This document shows positions 46,825 through 56,340 of a DNA stretch of 64,000 bases, piece by piece (within the stretch, counting starts at the first letter, position 1; each line of letters opens with the position of its first letter). A program made the translations under genes and the position numbers. Below the pieces are notes generated by a model. That model saw nothing but the letters and a program-made list of their open reading frames with translations, did no database searches and was not told the DNA's origin. Origin of the DNA: Clostridium saccharoperbutylacetonicum N1-4(HMT) (GTDB lineage Bacteria; Bacillota; Clostridia; Clostridiales; Clostridiaceae); assembly GCF_000340885.1 (NCBI RefSeq), contig NC_020291.1, positions 805,001 through 869,000 on the forward strand. Reading direction: 5' to 3'.

Positions 46825-47796
46825 ATGCAGATAAATCTAATAATTGATGATAAAAATGGAAATGTATTTGATATCTCTGAATTAGTAGAAGAGGTTACTT
46901 GGAAGACTAAAAGAAAAGGCAGTCCTTCAAGTTTAGATATTAAATTGCTGGAAGATAGCCAGGTTAAAATTAGCAATGGCAATATAATAAGCTTTAAAGT
47001 AAATGATACTAATGTATTTTATGGTTATGTATTTAAAAATAGTGGTGATGATAGCCCAGAAATTAAAATCACAGCTTACGATCAAATTAAATATCTTATG
47101 TATAATGATGTTTGTGTTGGGGTTAACAAAAAGGCAAGCGAAATAATTACTGGGATCTTTGAAAAGCTTCAATTAAAGATTGGAACCATTGAGGATACTG
47201 GATATGTAATTCCAACGTTTGTAGAGGATGACAAGAAGTATTTAGATATTATATACAGTGCTTTAGACAAGACCATAGTTTCTAATACAAAAATGTTTGT
47301 TTTGTATGATGATTATGGATATTTAAATCTCAGGGATATCAATAATATGAGGCAAGAAATTGTAATAGCAGATGACAGTAATCTGGGAAATTATGATTGG
47401 GAAAGTTCAATTGAAGAAAGCTATAACTGTATAAAATTTGTTAGGGATAATGAAGAAACTAAAGGAAGAGATGTGTATATTGGACAGGATTCTCAAAATA
47501 TTGCTAATTGGGGTAAATTACAACTTTTTAAGAAGGTTGACAGTAAGCTAAATAAAGCCCAAATAGAAGAAATGGTTATGGGAAATTTAAAACTTAAAAA
47601 TAAAGAAACTAAAAAACTTAAACTTAAAGATGTTTTAGGAACAGAAACAAATTTGGATTTAAAGCTTAGAGGTGGTGCTGGAGTCTATGTGATTATTAAA
47701 AAAAGGAACATAGCTCAGTATTATTTAATTGAAGAAGCTACTCATAAGTTTTCTAAAAATGAACATACAATGGATTTTGATTTGAAGGTGGTGTAA
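46825..47796 (+). CDS. xkdQ: XkdQ-type hub protein, module 3
   Basis: 323 residues, AAGGAGG site. INLIIDDKNGNVFDISELVE, then EVTWKTKRKGSPSSLDIKLL, IKYLMYNDVCVGVNKKASEI and the C-terminal HKFSKNEHTMDFDLKVV are typical of XkdQ/YqbQ. Same place and length as the module 2 gene. Confidence 0.9.
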   Translation: MQINLIIDDKNGNVFDISELVEEVTWKTKRKGSPSSLDIKLLEDSQVKISNGNIISFKVNDTNVFYGYVFKNSGDDSPEIKITAYDQIKYLMYNDVCVGVNKKASEIITGIFEKLQLKIGTIEDTGYVIPTFVEDDKKYLDIIYSALDKTIVSNTKMFVLYDDYGYLNLRDINNMRQEIVIADDSNLGNYDWESSIEESYNCIKFVRDNEETKGRDVYIGQDSQNIANWGKLQLFKKVDSKLNKAQIEEMVMGNLKLKNKETKKLKLKDVLGTETNLDLKLRGGAGVYVIIKKRNIAQYYLIEEATHKFSKNEHTMDFDLKVV

Positions 47797-47798
47797 AA

Positions 47799-48119
47799 AT
47801 GTTAGAGTTGATAAAACAAGCAAGTGTTAATGCCATAAATGCAAGTAATCCATTAGATATTGAATTTGGAACAGTCACAGATGCTGAAAATATTACTATA
47901 AAAATAAGCCAGAAAAAAATACTACCAAAAGAGTTCTTTGTTGTGCCTGAAAGTTTAACTAGATATGAGGTGAATTTAAAAAATAGCAAAGTTGTTGATG
48001 GAACCTCTGAATCAGATAAGTTGGTCATAAGAGAAGGCTTAAAAATAGATGATACAGTAATATTATTAAAAATCGAAAGTGGAGCAAGGTATTTAATACT
48101 TGATAAGGTGGTGAAATAA
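47799..48119 (+). CDS. xkdR: DUF2577 (XkdR) baseplate protein, module 3
   Basis: 106 residues. LELIKQASVNAINASNPLDI followed by EFGTVTDAENITIKISQKKI is a clear DUF2577 start, and GARYLILDKVVK is the OB-fold end. Better conserved with the PBSX family than its module 2 counterpart. It overlaps the next gene by one base. Confidence 0.88.
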   Translation: MLELIKQASVNAINASNPLDIEFGTVTDAENITIKISQKKILPKEFFVVPESLTRYEVNLKNSKVVDGTSESDKLVIREGLKIDDTVILLKIESGARYLILDKVVK

Positions 48120-48529
48120 TGAGTTATGTAAGTATACTGCCACAAGGTGCCATTATAGATAATCTAGAAATTAAAAATGAAGCTGAGATGCCTAGTAAAA
48201 CCTACAAAATTAAAGATAATAAAATAGTTGGATTTTGCGATGGCAAGGAGGCCTTGGAGCAAACGATATATTTTATATTAAACACAGAAAGATATAATTA
48301 TTTGATTTATTCTAATAGTTATGGAAGTGAACTTAATATCATATCTGAATTAGATAGAGATATAGCAAAAAGTGAATTAAAGAGGAGAATTTCAGAAGCT
48401 ATACTCCAAGATGATAGAGTCAAGGACGTTGGTAATTTTGAATTTTCCTATAGTGAAGACAGTGTATTAGTAAAATTCACTGTTTTTTCTATTTATGGGG
48501 ATATAGAGATAGAAAAGGAGGAAAGCTGA
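48119..48529 (+). CDS. xkdS: XkdS baseplate wedge protein (DUF2634), module 3
   Basis: 136 residues. ALEQTIYFILNTERYNYLIY followed by SNSYGSELNIISE is the DUF2634 hallmark, close to PBSX XkdS. GGTGG precedes the ATG, and its stop overlaps the XkdT start by one base (TGATG). Confidence 0.92.
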   Translation: MSYVSILPQGAIIDNLEIKNEAEMPSKTYKIKDNKIVGFCDGKEALEQTIYFILNTERYNYLIYSNSYGSELNIISELDRDIAKSELKRRISEAILQDDRVKDVGNFEFSYSEDSVLVKFTVFSIYGDIEIEKEES

Positions 48530-49572
48530 TGTTTGAAGTAAAGGAAGAAGATATATTAAACAGAATGCTGGAAAGCATACCCAAGGACATAGATAAAAGA
48601 AAAGACAGCAGTTTAATTTATAATGCCTTAGCTCCAGCTGCACAGGAAGTAGCAAAAATAAGAAGTGATATGGATAGATTTCTAAGCTATAGCTTCGCTT
48701 CTAAAGATATGCCTGAAGAATATTTGGATTTAAAAGCAATGGAATATGGACTTACAAGAAAACCAGCAACCTATGCAGTAAAGCTTGGAATTTTTACAGA
48801 TGCAGATGGCAATTTAATGGATATACCGCTAAATTCAAGGTTTTCTATAGATAAGATCAATTATGAAGCAATAGAAAAAATTGAAAAAGGCAAATATAAA
48901 ATGAAATGTGAAACCCTAGGAGCAGCAGGAAATTATCCAACAGGAGCTTTATTGCCAATCGAATATGTTGAGGAACTTGGGACAGCTAAACTTACTGAAA
49001 GCTTAGAGCCAGGTATAGAGGTTGAAGATAATGAAAAATTATTTGATAGGCTTATGTTAAAAATAAAGACACCTGCTACAAGCGGAAATAAATATCATTA
49101 TTTGAATTGGGCCCTAGCAGTTTATGGAGTAGGAGCAGCTAAAGTATTTCCTGTTGCAAATGGACCAGGAACAGTAAAAGTTGTAATAGCAGACTCAGAT
49201 AAGAAAGCAGCTTCAGGTGAGCTTGTAGAAAAGGCAGCGGCTTATATAGAAGAGCTAAGACCAATTGGAGCGACTGTAACAGTTACAAGTGCAATAGAAA
49301 AAATGTTAAAGATAACTGCTAATATAACCATAGTAGATGGATTAAATTTAGGAAATGTTAAAGGGGAATTTGATGGACTTATTACAGCATATCTTAAGGA
49401 AGTGGCTTTTGAAGCTTCTTCTATAAGTATAGCTAAAATAGGGAATATTTTGTTAAATACTACCGGGGTGCTAGATTATCAGGACTTAAAAGTTAATGGA
49501 TTAACTTCAAATATAGTTTTAGCAGATGAGGAAATTCCAGTATTAGAAATAACTGAGTTAGGGGTGGTTTAA
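48529..49572 (+). CDS. xkdT: Baseplate J-like protein XkdT, module 3
   Basis: 347 residues, AGGAGG site. RMLESIPKDIDKRKDSSLIY then NALAPAAQEVAKIRSDMDRF is the typical XkdT start. LMLKIKTPATSGNKYHYLNW and ALAVYGVGAAKVFPVANGPG complete the baseplate-J core. Full length. Confidence 0.94.
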   Translation: MFEVKEEDILNRMLESIPKDIDKRKDSSLIYNALAPAAQEVAKIRSDMDRFLSYSFASKDMPEEYLDLKAMEYGLTRKPATYAVKLGIFTDADGNLMDIPLNSRFSIDKINYEAIEKIEKGKYKMKCETLGAAGNYPTGALLPIEYVEELGTAKLTESLEPGIEVEDNEKLFDRLMLKIKTPATSGNKYHYLNWALAVYGVGAAKVFPVANGPGTVKVVIADSDKKAASGELVEKAAAYIEELRPIGATVTVTSAIEKMLKITANITIVDGLNLGNVKGEFDGLITAYLKEVAFEASSISIAKIGNILLNTTGVLDYQDLKVNGLTSNIVLADEEIPVLEITELGVV

Positions 49573-51417
49573 TTGAGTAATTATCCTAAGGAGATAGACA
49601 ATTTTGTAGAAAAGCTTAATAAGTTGGATAACAACACATATGTTATTGAGGAAGAAATTATAACCTCTAATGGCGTTTATGAAGCAGAACTTCAGCATGA
49701 TAATGTAAATAAAAAAACAGTTAATGTTTATACAGGAACTAAGCTTTCAGGAAATAAACTTGAAACCTATATTATTTCAACACCATCCTTAACCCCTTGG
49801 AAAACTAATATAAAAATATTTTCAACCATATCTCATTTGTACATTTCTTATGAAACTCAAGGAGACACTGTTGAAGCAGAGGATATAAATAGGGTTCAAG
49901 ATAGCATTGTATCAACCCAAATGGCCTTGAATACAGAAGCTTCAAGGGCCGTCAGTAGAGAAGATGAAATTGAAGGTAATTTAAATTTTGAGGTTTCAAG
50001 AGCGAAAAATTCTGAGCAGACACTAACAAGTAATTTATCAAGTGAAATAAATAGAGCAAAAACTAGTGAATATACTATAACTGATAATCTCAATTCAGAG
50101 ATAACAAGAGCTGTCAATTCTGAAAAGGTGTTAAGTGATAATTTGAATTCAGAAGTATCAAGAGCCAAAACTTCAGAGCAAGCATTAACTGATAATTTGA
50201 CAAATGAGGTTAATAGGGCTACTTTAGCTGAAAATACTTTGACAAATGCGATTAATTCAAATATACCAATTTGGAATGACAAATATACAAAAAATGAAAT
50301 TGATAATAAATTAAGTGCTTTAGTAACCAGTTTAGATTGGAAGGAGTCTGTAGCTACATTTTCAGTTATAGCAACGACTTATCCATCTCCAGAGGATGGT
50401 TGGACGGTTAATGTTAAAGATACAGATATAACTTATAGATATGATGGAACTGCATGGATTCCTATTTCAGCAAATTCCATTCCTTTAGCTTCCTCAAGTG
50501 TTGATGGTAAGATGAGCAAACAGGATAAGATAGATCATGATGATATGAATACCAAGAAGCATGTCCATGATAATAAATCTATAATTGATACTATTACTAA
50601 AACATTAATTGATACTTGGAATAGTGCTTATACACATATTAGTGATTCAAGTAATCCACATGCCACAACAGCAAGCCAAATAGGACTTGGCAATTTAACA
50701 AATGATGTTCAAGTAAAGAGAAGTGAAATGGGGGCAGCTAATGGAGTAGCAACATTAGATAGTTCTGGTGTTAATAATCAAGCACCTAAAGAGCACACTC
50801 ACGACGATAGGTATTATACAGAAAGTGAAGCAGATACAAAATTTGCAACAAAAACTCAAATCTCTCAGCTTGGTTTTGGAGACATGGTTAAGTCAGTATA
50901 TGATACAAATGACGATGGAATTATTGACAATGCTGATAAATTAGATGGCAAACATGGTTCTTTTTATGCTCCAGTAGATTCTCCAATATTTACAGGTATT
51001 CCAGTAGCAACAACAGCAAGTTTAGGTAATTCAAGCACACAAATTGCTACTACAGCTTTTTTAAATAATACCTTGGCAGCTTATGGGTTAGGCTCAGTAG
51101 CAAAAGATATTAGTAATACGGATTTAAACAGTTGTCAAACATCTGGATTTTATAGAGGAAGTACAGTAATTAATGCTCCTAACACTGGATGGTTCTATTT
51201 TATTGTAATATCTCATTCAGATACAAACTGGATGTGCCAATATGCCATAAGTTATGGTTCTGGAAATACTGCTAATTTGATTTATATAAGAACTAAAGTT
51301 GATGGAACATGGGGTTCTTGGCAGAATGTCTATACATCAAATAATAAATTAATACCATCAGACATTGGAGCCATGAAAAAGGGCCCTTTAATTTGGAATG
51401 ACTTAAAGGGGGTATAG
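49573..51417 (+). CDS. Tail fibre with 18-residue coiled-coil repeats and a pyocin-knob-like end, module 3
   Basis: 614 residues, TTG start behind GGGGTGG. A beta N-terminal domain (about 1-110) leads to five tandem 18-mers of the form NLNSEVSRAKTSEQALTD (about 128-232). Phage-fibre linkers follow (SNPHATTASQIGLGNLTNDV, HTHDDRYYTESEAD, then DKLDGKHGSFYAPVDSPIFT), and the C-terminus (about 500-600, GFYRGSTVINAPNTGWFYFI, GTWGSWQNVYTS) resembles pyocin-knob domains. Unusually it lies between XkdT and XkdU rather than after XkdU. It is probably a receptor-binding fibre. Confidence 0.83.
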   Translation: MSNYPKEIDNFVEKLNKLDNNTYVIEEEIITSNGVYEAELQHDNVNKKTVNVYTGTKLSGNKLETYIISTPSLTPWKTNIKIFSTISHLYISYETQGDTVEAEDINRVQDSIVSTQMALNTEASRAVSREDEIEGNLNFEVSRAKNSEQTLTSNLSSEINRAKTSEYTITDNLNSEITRAVNSEKVLSDNLNSEVSRAKTSEQALTDNLTNEVNRATLAENTLTNAINSNIPIWNDKYTKNEIDNKLSALVTSLDWKESVATFSVIATTYPSPEDGWTVNVKDTDITYRYDGTAWIPISANSIPLASSSVDGKMSKQDKIDHDDMNTKKHVHDNKSIIDTITKTLIDTWNSAYTHISDSSNPHATTASQIGLGNLTNDVQVKRSEMGAANGVATLDSSGVNNQAPKEHTHDDRYYTESEADTKFATKTQISQLGFGDMVKSVYDTNDDGIIDNADKLDGKHGSFYAPVDSPIFTGIPVATTASLGNSSTQIATTAFLNNTLAAYGLGSVAKDISNTDLNSCQTSGFYRGSTVINAPNTGWFYFIVISHSDTNWMCQYAISYGSGNTANLIYIRTKVDGTWGSWQNVYTSNNKLIPSDIGAMKKGPLIWNDLKGV

Positions 51418-51418
51418 T

Positions 51419-52033
51419 ATGTATGGAACAAGCGAATATGGACTATTAAAATATGCAGAAAATATACCAAGTGCAGAGGAAATTAAAAAATATTTTGTTG
51501 ATTTAACAAGATACGTACCATCCTTTATAAGTGATATTCAGGAAATGAAGGCTGTTTATGAGGTTGAAGGCACAGAATTAGGAAGTATTTTATATTACTT
51601 AAATGATTGTATAAAGCAATTTTTTATAGATACTGCTACTTGGGGGCTTACTTACTGGGAAGATGAATATGGAATAGACACCAATTTAAATGCAAGCTAT
51701 GAGGAAAGGCGAGAAGTTTTAAAAGCAAAAAAACGTGGACAAGGCACTACAACTAAAGCCATGTTAAAGAAAACTGCTGAAGCTTTTAGTGGTGGGGAAG
51801 TAAATGTAATAGAAAACAATGCAGAGTATTCTTTTGTAATACAGTTTGTAGGTATTAAGGGCATTCCTAAAAATCTGCAAGCCTTTAAAAACATGTTAGA
51901 AGATATTAAGCCAGCGCATTTAACGTATTCCTTTAAATATACTTATACAGTGTGGAATGTATTAAAGCAAAAGAATTTAAGCTGGAACAATTGTAAAATT
52001 AAAACTTGGGATGAACTAAAAGTTTATGAATAG
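51419..52033 (+). CDS. xkdU: XkdU/YmfQ (DUF2313) baseplate protein, module 3
   Basis: 204 residues, GGGGGTATAGT before the ATG. YGTSEYGLLKYAENIPSAEE, then TATWGLTYWEDEYGIDTNLN, SYEERREVLKAKKRGQGTTT and DIKPAHLTYSFKY match the family well. It follows the first fibre by one base. Confidence 0.92.
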   Translation: MYGTSEYGLLKYAENIPSAEEIKKYFVDLTRYVPSFISDIQEMKAVYEVEGTELGSILYYLNDCIKQFFIDTATWGLTYWEDEYGIDTNLNASYEERREVLKAKKRGQGTTTKAMLKKTAEAFSGGEVNVIENNAEYSFVIQFVGIKGIPKNLQAFKNMLEDIKPAHLTYSFKYTYTVWNVLKQKNLSWNNCKIKTWDELKVYE

Positions 52034-52047
52034 AAAGGAAGGATTAT

Positions 52048-53919
52048 ATGTTAACAACAACAAATTATGGACTAAAAAAACCAGAAGGAACCGATGTTGT
52101 AGATATTCAAAATTTCAATGATAATGCAGATATAATAGATCAAGCGTTAAAAGCACATGATACACAATTGTCAGATATGGTGTATCAAACAGCAGGTGGA
52201 ACAGGAACGGCTCTTACATTAACAATAAATGGAACATTAAAAAATGGCTATCCAATAACATTTATAGCAAGTGCAAATAATGGTGGAGCTGCAACAACTA
52301 TAAATGGTAAGAAGTTATATAAACCAGCCACAACAGTGGCACCAAATTTAATAGCTGAAAAGGCATATACGGTTTGGTATAATGCCACTGGGGATAATGG
52401 TAATGGTTGTTTTTTTATCAAAGCTAGTGCAGAGGGAGATGCAGTAGCAGCCAATGTACTAGCTGGAAAGAAATTTAGTAATGATAATGATACTGGATTA
52501 GTTGGAACTTTAGATTTAAGCAACTTAGTAAATGGAAATATAAGAAGTGGAGTGACTATTAATGGTGTTAGTGGAAAGTCAAGTGTTGTAGATACAGCAG
52601 ACGCCAATGCAGTATCCGCACAGATATTGAATGGTGCTTTTGCATATGTTAATGGGGCAAAAATATCAGGGAATATTCCAGTTTTAGCAAATAATACACC
52701 ACCGAGTAATATTGCTTATTGGGCACCAGGACAAGTTGGTAATGCCTACGCAAAGGGGCATTTTTTAGTGCCTAAAGGTTATTACGATGGGAATACATGG
52801 CTTAGTCAAGATATGCCAGATTTATTAGCACAAAATATTGTAAGTGGTAAAAGCATATTTGGAGTAGTTGGAAATGCAACAGTTGCAAGTCTTGGTGGAT
52901 ATTCAAGTGGTTCTTATGTAGGTTCAAATAGTATTAATAGAAATATAGGAGCTTCTGTAAATGTTTATTTAGGTGCTGGCAATAAAGCCGCGAGTCCAAA
53001 TAATACTTGGAATTATGCAAATTCTTTAACTGTAATAAATAACTATTGTTATGTAGTTAATTATGGTATGCTTCAAAAATATGATAACAATGGAAATCTA
53101 ATATGGACTAGAACATTGCCATTATCAACTAATTATGGTCCATCTAGTAATATTAAAAGTGATAATAATGGAAATATAATATTGTATTATAGTAGTAGAT
53201 TATTTAAATATGATGTTAATGGAAATTTATTTTGGACTTATGATATGACAAATGATGCAACAGGAAGAACAATATCATATATAGCTGTAGACAATAGTGG
53301 AAGTACATTTATGGCGTATTATTGGTATAATGGTTCAGGTTGTTATGCTATTAAAAAAATAAATACTTATGGACAACAAGTTTGGGATAAACAAATGCAA
53401 TTTTCGAAAATAACTACAGATGGTACTAATTTATATGTATTTGTCCCTAATGTTCCAAATGGAGCATCAGCACATATTGATAAATATGATACAAATGGAA
53501 ATAAATTTTCTATTATTAATAGAGGACTTTCGAGTTGTAATACTGATTTTACTTATTGTAATAATACTTTATATGGTACAGATTGGTGGAATCCAAATTC
53601 AGGTGGTTATTGGAATACTATAACTAAATGTGATTTAAATTTAGTAAGTCCTACTGATGCAAGTGGTTCTGTACAATATGCAAATAGTCAAGTTCATTTT
53701 GGATGTTTTAGTAAAGATTCTAACTATTTATATATATTATATTCAAGAATGGATTACTCTGCATGTTATATTAGAAAATTACGTACGTCTGATCTAATGG
53801 ATGAGTGGAGTTATCCTATATGGTGTGATAGTAGTATGTGTACAGATGATTATGGTAACTTATGGATTAGATCTGGAGATTCTTTATTAAGAATGACTGA
53901 AAGCTATAAAATATTATAA
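52048..53919 (+). CDS. Second tail fibre of module 3, with a propeller-like C-terminal half
   Basis: 623 residues, GGAAGG site. The N-terminus TTTNYGLKKPEGTDVVDIQN is that of PBSX-type tail-fibre genes. A beta domain (about 50-160) and short variable-type linkers (LVNGNIRSGVTINGVSGKSS) follow. From about residue 320 there are repeated blade-like units ending in motifs such as YDNNGNLIWTRTL, YDVNGNLFWTYDM and INTYGQQVWDKQM, like the PQQ/Trp-docking repeats of beta-propellers. The end RSGDSLLRMTESYKIL is a further blade. A propeller at a fibre tip would be a distinctive receptor-binding head. Confidence 0.78.
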   Translation: MLTTTNYGLKKPEGTDVVDIQNFNDNADIIDQALKAHDTQLSDMVYQTAGGTGTALTLTINGTLKNGYPITFIASANNGGAATTINGKKLYKPATTVAPNLIAEKAYTVWYNATGDNGNGCFFIKASAEGDAVAANVLAGKKFSNDNDTGLVGTLDLSNLVNGNIRSGVTINGVSGKSSVVDTADANAVSAQILNGAFAYVNGAKISGNIPVLANNTPPSNIAYWAPGQVGNAYAKGHFLVPKGYYDGNTWLSQDMPDLLAQNIVSGKSIFGVVGNATVASLGGYSSGSYVGSNSINRNIGASVNVYLGAGNKAASPNNTWNYANSLTVINNYCYVVNYGMLQKYDNNGNLIWTRTLPLSTNYGPSSNIKSDNNGNIILYYSSRLFKYDVNGNLFWTYDMTNDATGRTISYIAVDNSGSTFMAYYWYNGSGCYAIKKINTYGQQVWDKQMQFSKITTDGTNLYVFVPNVPNGASAHIDKYDTNGNKFSIINRGLSSCNTDFTYCNNTLYGTDWWNPNSGGYWNTITKCDLNLVSPTDASGSVQYANSQVHFGCFSKDSNYLYILYSRMDYSACYIRKLRTSDLMDEWSYPIWCDSSMCTDDYGNLWIRSGDSLLRMTESYKIL

Positions 53920-54252
53920 TAAAATAAAGAATGGAAAAATATGACTTATGATGAAATGAGTTGAATAAAAAGAGGAAATAAAAATACTATTACAATTTTG
54001 AAATCAGGAGAACATTTTTAATTATTTGAAATAGAAAGTAACGGAGGTAAATTCTAAAAAGTGTGATACAAGTAGAAGCATAATGCGATAATATATTATA
54101 ACTTCGAAGCAAAGTTTAATTAATATTAGATAATATAGTTATGGACATATAAAAAATACAAACAACAAACCAGCACAAATAAGTGCTTTTTTTATTGTCA
54201 ATTTTTACTTACAAATTCACATTTTAAAACTCAAGGAAAGGAGGCTTTGCCT
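53920..54252. other. Gap between tail module 3 and the lysis cassette
   Basis: No gene is seen. There is no copy of the 11-bp iterated promoter here. The only clear signal is a terminator (next entry), so the lysis genes depend on read-through from module 3 or on an unrecognised promoter. Confidence 0.6.
54172..54194 (+). terminator. Terminator between module 3 and the lysis genes
   Basis: AGCAC and GTGCT pair around AAATAA, followed by seven Ts. A short but typical intrinsic terminator. Confidence 0.75.
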
Positions 54253-54483
54253 ATGAATGAAGAATTAATGAAAGATAAATTAGAAACTCATGATACCCGT
54301 TTAAATAATCATGGTTGCCGAATTGATAAATTAGAACAGGATAGTGCTAGTTTCAAAATAGAAATAAAAAACTTATGTGATAATTTAAAAGCCCTAACGA
54401 GTGTGCTAAAAGGTCTTATTGGACTTGGAGCAACAACGTTTGTAGGCTTTTTTATTTATTCTATTGAAAAATTGATGAAATAA
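54253..54483 (+). CDS. xhlA: XhlA-like haemolysin/holin-associated protein
   Basis: 76 residues from ATG 54253, 8 nt after AAAGGAGG; a TTG two codons earlier is not used. A polar coiled coil (KDKLETHDTRLNNHGCRIDK) leads to one C-terminal membrane segment (about 53-70, GLIGLGATTFVGFFIYS). This is the XhlA pattern; in PBSX, XhlA works with holin and endolysin to lyse the cell. Confidence 0.85.
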   Translation: MNEELMKDKLETHDTRLNNHGCRIDKLEQDSASFKIEIKNLCDNLKALTSVLKGLIGLGATTFVGFFIYSIEKLMK

Positions 54484-54573
54484 AAATATAGAAGCTTAAA
54501 TGTTATCAGATAAAGAACTGTGATTATAGCATTTCTTTATCTGATTATAAAATTTAGAGAGGATGGATTTAAG

Positions 54574-54984
54574 ATGATAAAAGCATTAATAGCAATTTTA
54601 ATAAAGCTAGCAGAATCTAGGTTTGAAAAAGCAGGAGTGGAGACTTTAATTTTAAAGAATGAAAGTTACATCAAGGTTGCTAAGCAAATATGGTATATGA
54701 TAGATGAGAATTTTAGAATTAGCACAATTGTAGAGGAGAAGTTGAAATCAAAGGTAGACTTGTTTAATGAAGCTATATTGAAAAAATTCCCGGAATTAAG
54801 TCAAGAAGATGTTGATAATTTAAGACAAGCTATAGCAGGAGAAATTAATCAAGGCAAGGAAGAGGTAATAAATAATTCAGAAATTATAAAACAACTAACT
54901 GAAGAAAACTCTAATTTAAAAGTACAAAATGAAAATCTTTTAAGTGAATTAAACAATGTTAAATCAGCGCTTCCAGTAGTTTAA
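54574..54984 (+). CDS. LLH-family holin-like protein
   Basis: 136 residues from ATG 54574, 8 nt after GAGAGG. The N-terminus MIKALIAILIKLAESRFEKA is short and only moderately hydrophobic, and the rest is helical, with KVAKQIWYMIDENFRISTIV, LKKFPELSQEDVDNLRQAIA and a coiled-coil end. It resembles the soluble domain of LLH-type phage holins but without a convincing full membrane span, so it may need a partner such as XhlA. Confidence 0.6.
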   Translation: MIKALIAILIKLAESRFEKAGVETLILKNESYIKVAKQIWYMIDENFRISTIVEEKLKSKVDLFNEAILKKFPELSQEDVDNLRQAIAGEINQGKEEVINNSEIIKQLTEENSNLKVQNENLLSELNNVKSALPVV

Positions 54985-55175
54985 CTTAAAGAAAAATTTT
55001 CTTTGTAAACTCAAATTTCAGATAAACATATGTAAATACTTTTCATATTATATATTAAAATTATCAGTGCTCACTACTCAATGCTCAATTATAGCCCAAA
55101 TTACAATGTAATTTTTGAAATTGGCAATAAATAAGTATTTTTACAACGTATATATTTAGAAAGGGGTGGATTATA

Positions 55176-56210
55176 ATGAAAAATATAAAAGGAATAGATA
55201 TATCTAATAACAATGGGGAAATAAATTTTAATAAAGTAGCAAATGACGGAGTTGAGTATGTTTATGTAAAAGCTACAGAAGGCACAACTTTTCAGGACTT
55301 AACTATGGAAGATTTTTATACTGAATGCAAAAATAATGGTTTGAAGGTTGGCGCATATCACTTCTTAGTTGGCACAAGCTCACCTGAAACACAGGCAGCT
55401 AATTTCTATAACAAAATAAAAGCTTATGAATGGGACTTGGTTCCTATGATGGATATAGAGACAAATTTTGAGGCTTTATCTGATTATGTTATTAGATTTA
55501 TTACTACTTTTAATCAGCTTAGTCCTTTGAAATTAGGAATCTATAGCTATACAAGCTTTTTAGCTTATATAAGTGACATTAGTACTACAATTGAAAATAT
55601 GCCTTTTTGGGAAGCTAATTATAATAATGATCCTTGGAATCTACCAGATAATTTTTTTGCCAATAGAATAGGGCATCAATATACTGAATTAGGTCTTATT
55701 AATGGGGTGGCTTCTAAATGTGATATAAATGTATTTACAGGGGCTGCATTAATTAGTGATCAAATAAATCCTGGTGTATGGTTAGAAGATGCACCTACTG
55801 GCAAGTGGTGGTATAAACATTCAGATGGAAGTTATACCAAGAGCGGCTGGGAAAAGATTAATGGTAAATGGTATGTATTTGATTCGGATGGATGGATGAT
55901 TTATGATTGGAAGAAAGATGGAATCAACTGGTATTATATGGGCAACAGTGAGGATGGCGCTATGAAAACAGGTTGGGTACTTTTAGAAAATAAATGGTAC
56001 TATTTCAATGAAAGTGGAGCTATGCAAACTGGCTGGCAAAAAATAGATGGTGAATGGTACTATTTAGATCACACTGGAGCTATGCAGACAGGCTGGATAC
56101 ATGATGATGGTAAAGATTATTTAATGTATTCCAATGGTATGATGGCTCATGATTGTGAACTTTATGGCTACAGCTTTTCAAGCAATGGTGTTGCAACTAA
56201 ACTATCTTAG
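55176..56210 (+). CDS. GH25 lysozyme with choline-binding-type repeats (endolysin)
   Basis: 344 residues, AAGGGGTGG site. The catalytic domain (about 1-200) has [34 protein letters not shown] and the acidic MMDIETN motif of glycoside hydrolase family 25 (cleaves the MurNAc-GlcNAc bond). Five cell-wall-binding repeats of about 20 residues follow ([56 protein letters not shown]). No signal peptide, so it needs a holin. It is the only endolysin in the locus and must serve all three particle types. Confidence 0.95.
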   Translation: MKNIKGIDISNNNGEINFNKVANDGVEYVYVKATEGTTFQDLTMEDFYTECKNNGLKVGAYHFLVGTSSPETQAANFYNKIKAYEWDLVPMMDIETNFEALSDYVIRFITTFNQLSPLKLGIYSYTSFLAYISDISTTIENMPFWEANYNNDPWNLPDNFFANRIGHQYTELGLINGVASKCDINVFTGAALISDQINPGVWLEDAPTGKWWYKHSDGSYTKSGWEKINGKWYVFDSDGWMIYDWKKDGINWYYMGNSEDGAMKTGWVLLENKWYYFNESGAMQTGWQKIDGEWYYLDHTGAMQTGWIHDDGKDYLMYSNGMMAHDCELYGYSFSSNGVATKLS

Positions 56211-56226
56211 AAGACAGACTTAAAGA

Positions 56227-56284
56227 AAAAGCAAATTAAAATATCTAAGGAAAATTCTTAGCATATTTTAATTTGCTTTATTTT
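56227..56284. terminator. Strong terminator between the lysis cassette and the arg genes
   Basis: AAGCAAATTAAAATAT pairs with ATATTTTAATTTGCTT, with CTAAG and CTTAG pairing further in. A long, nearly perfect stem with T-rich ends on both strands. It can end both the lysis operon and the converging argF transcript. Confidence 0.92.
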
Positions 56285-56340
56285 GGTTTATTTAAAGTAA
56301 TATCCCTGGGGATAAAATAAGTTTGTACTATTTGTTATTA

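Noticed and set aside
53420..53623. Plus-strand frame inside the second fibre of module 3
   Set aside because: It is a shifted frame of the fibre gene with a low-complexity Ile/Leu translation.
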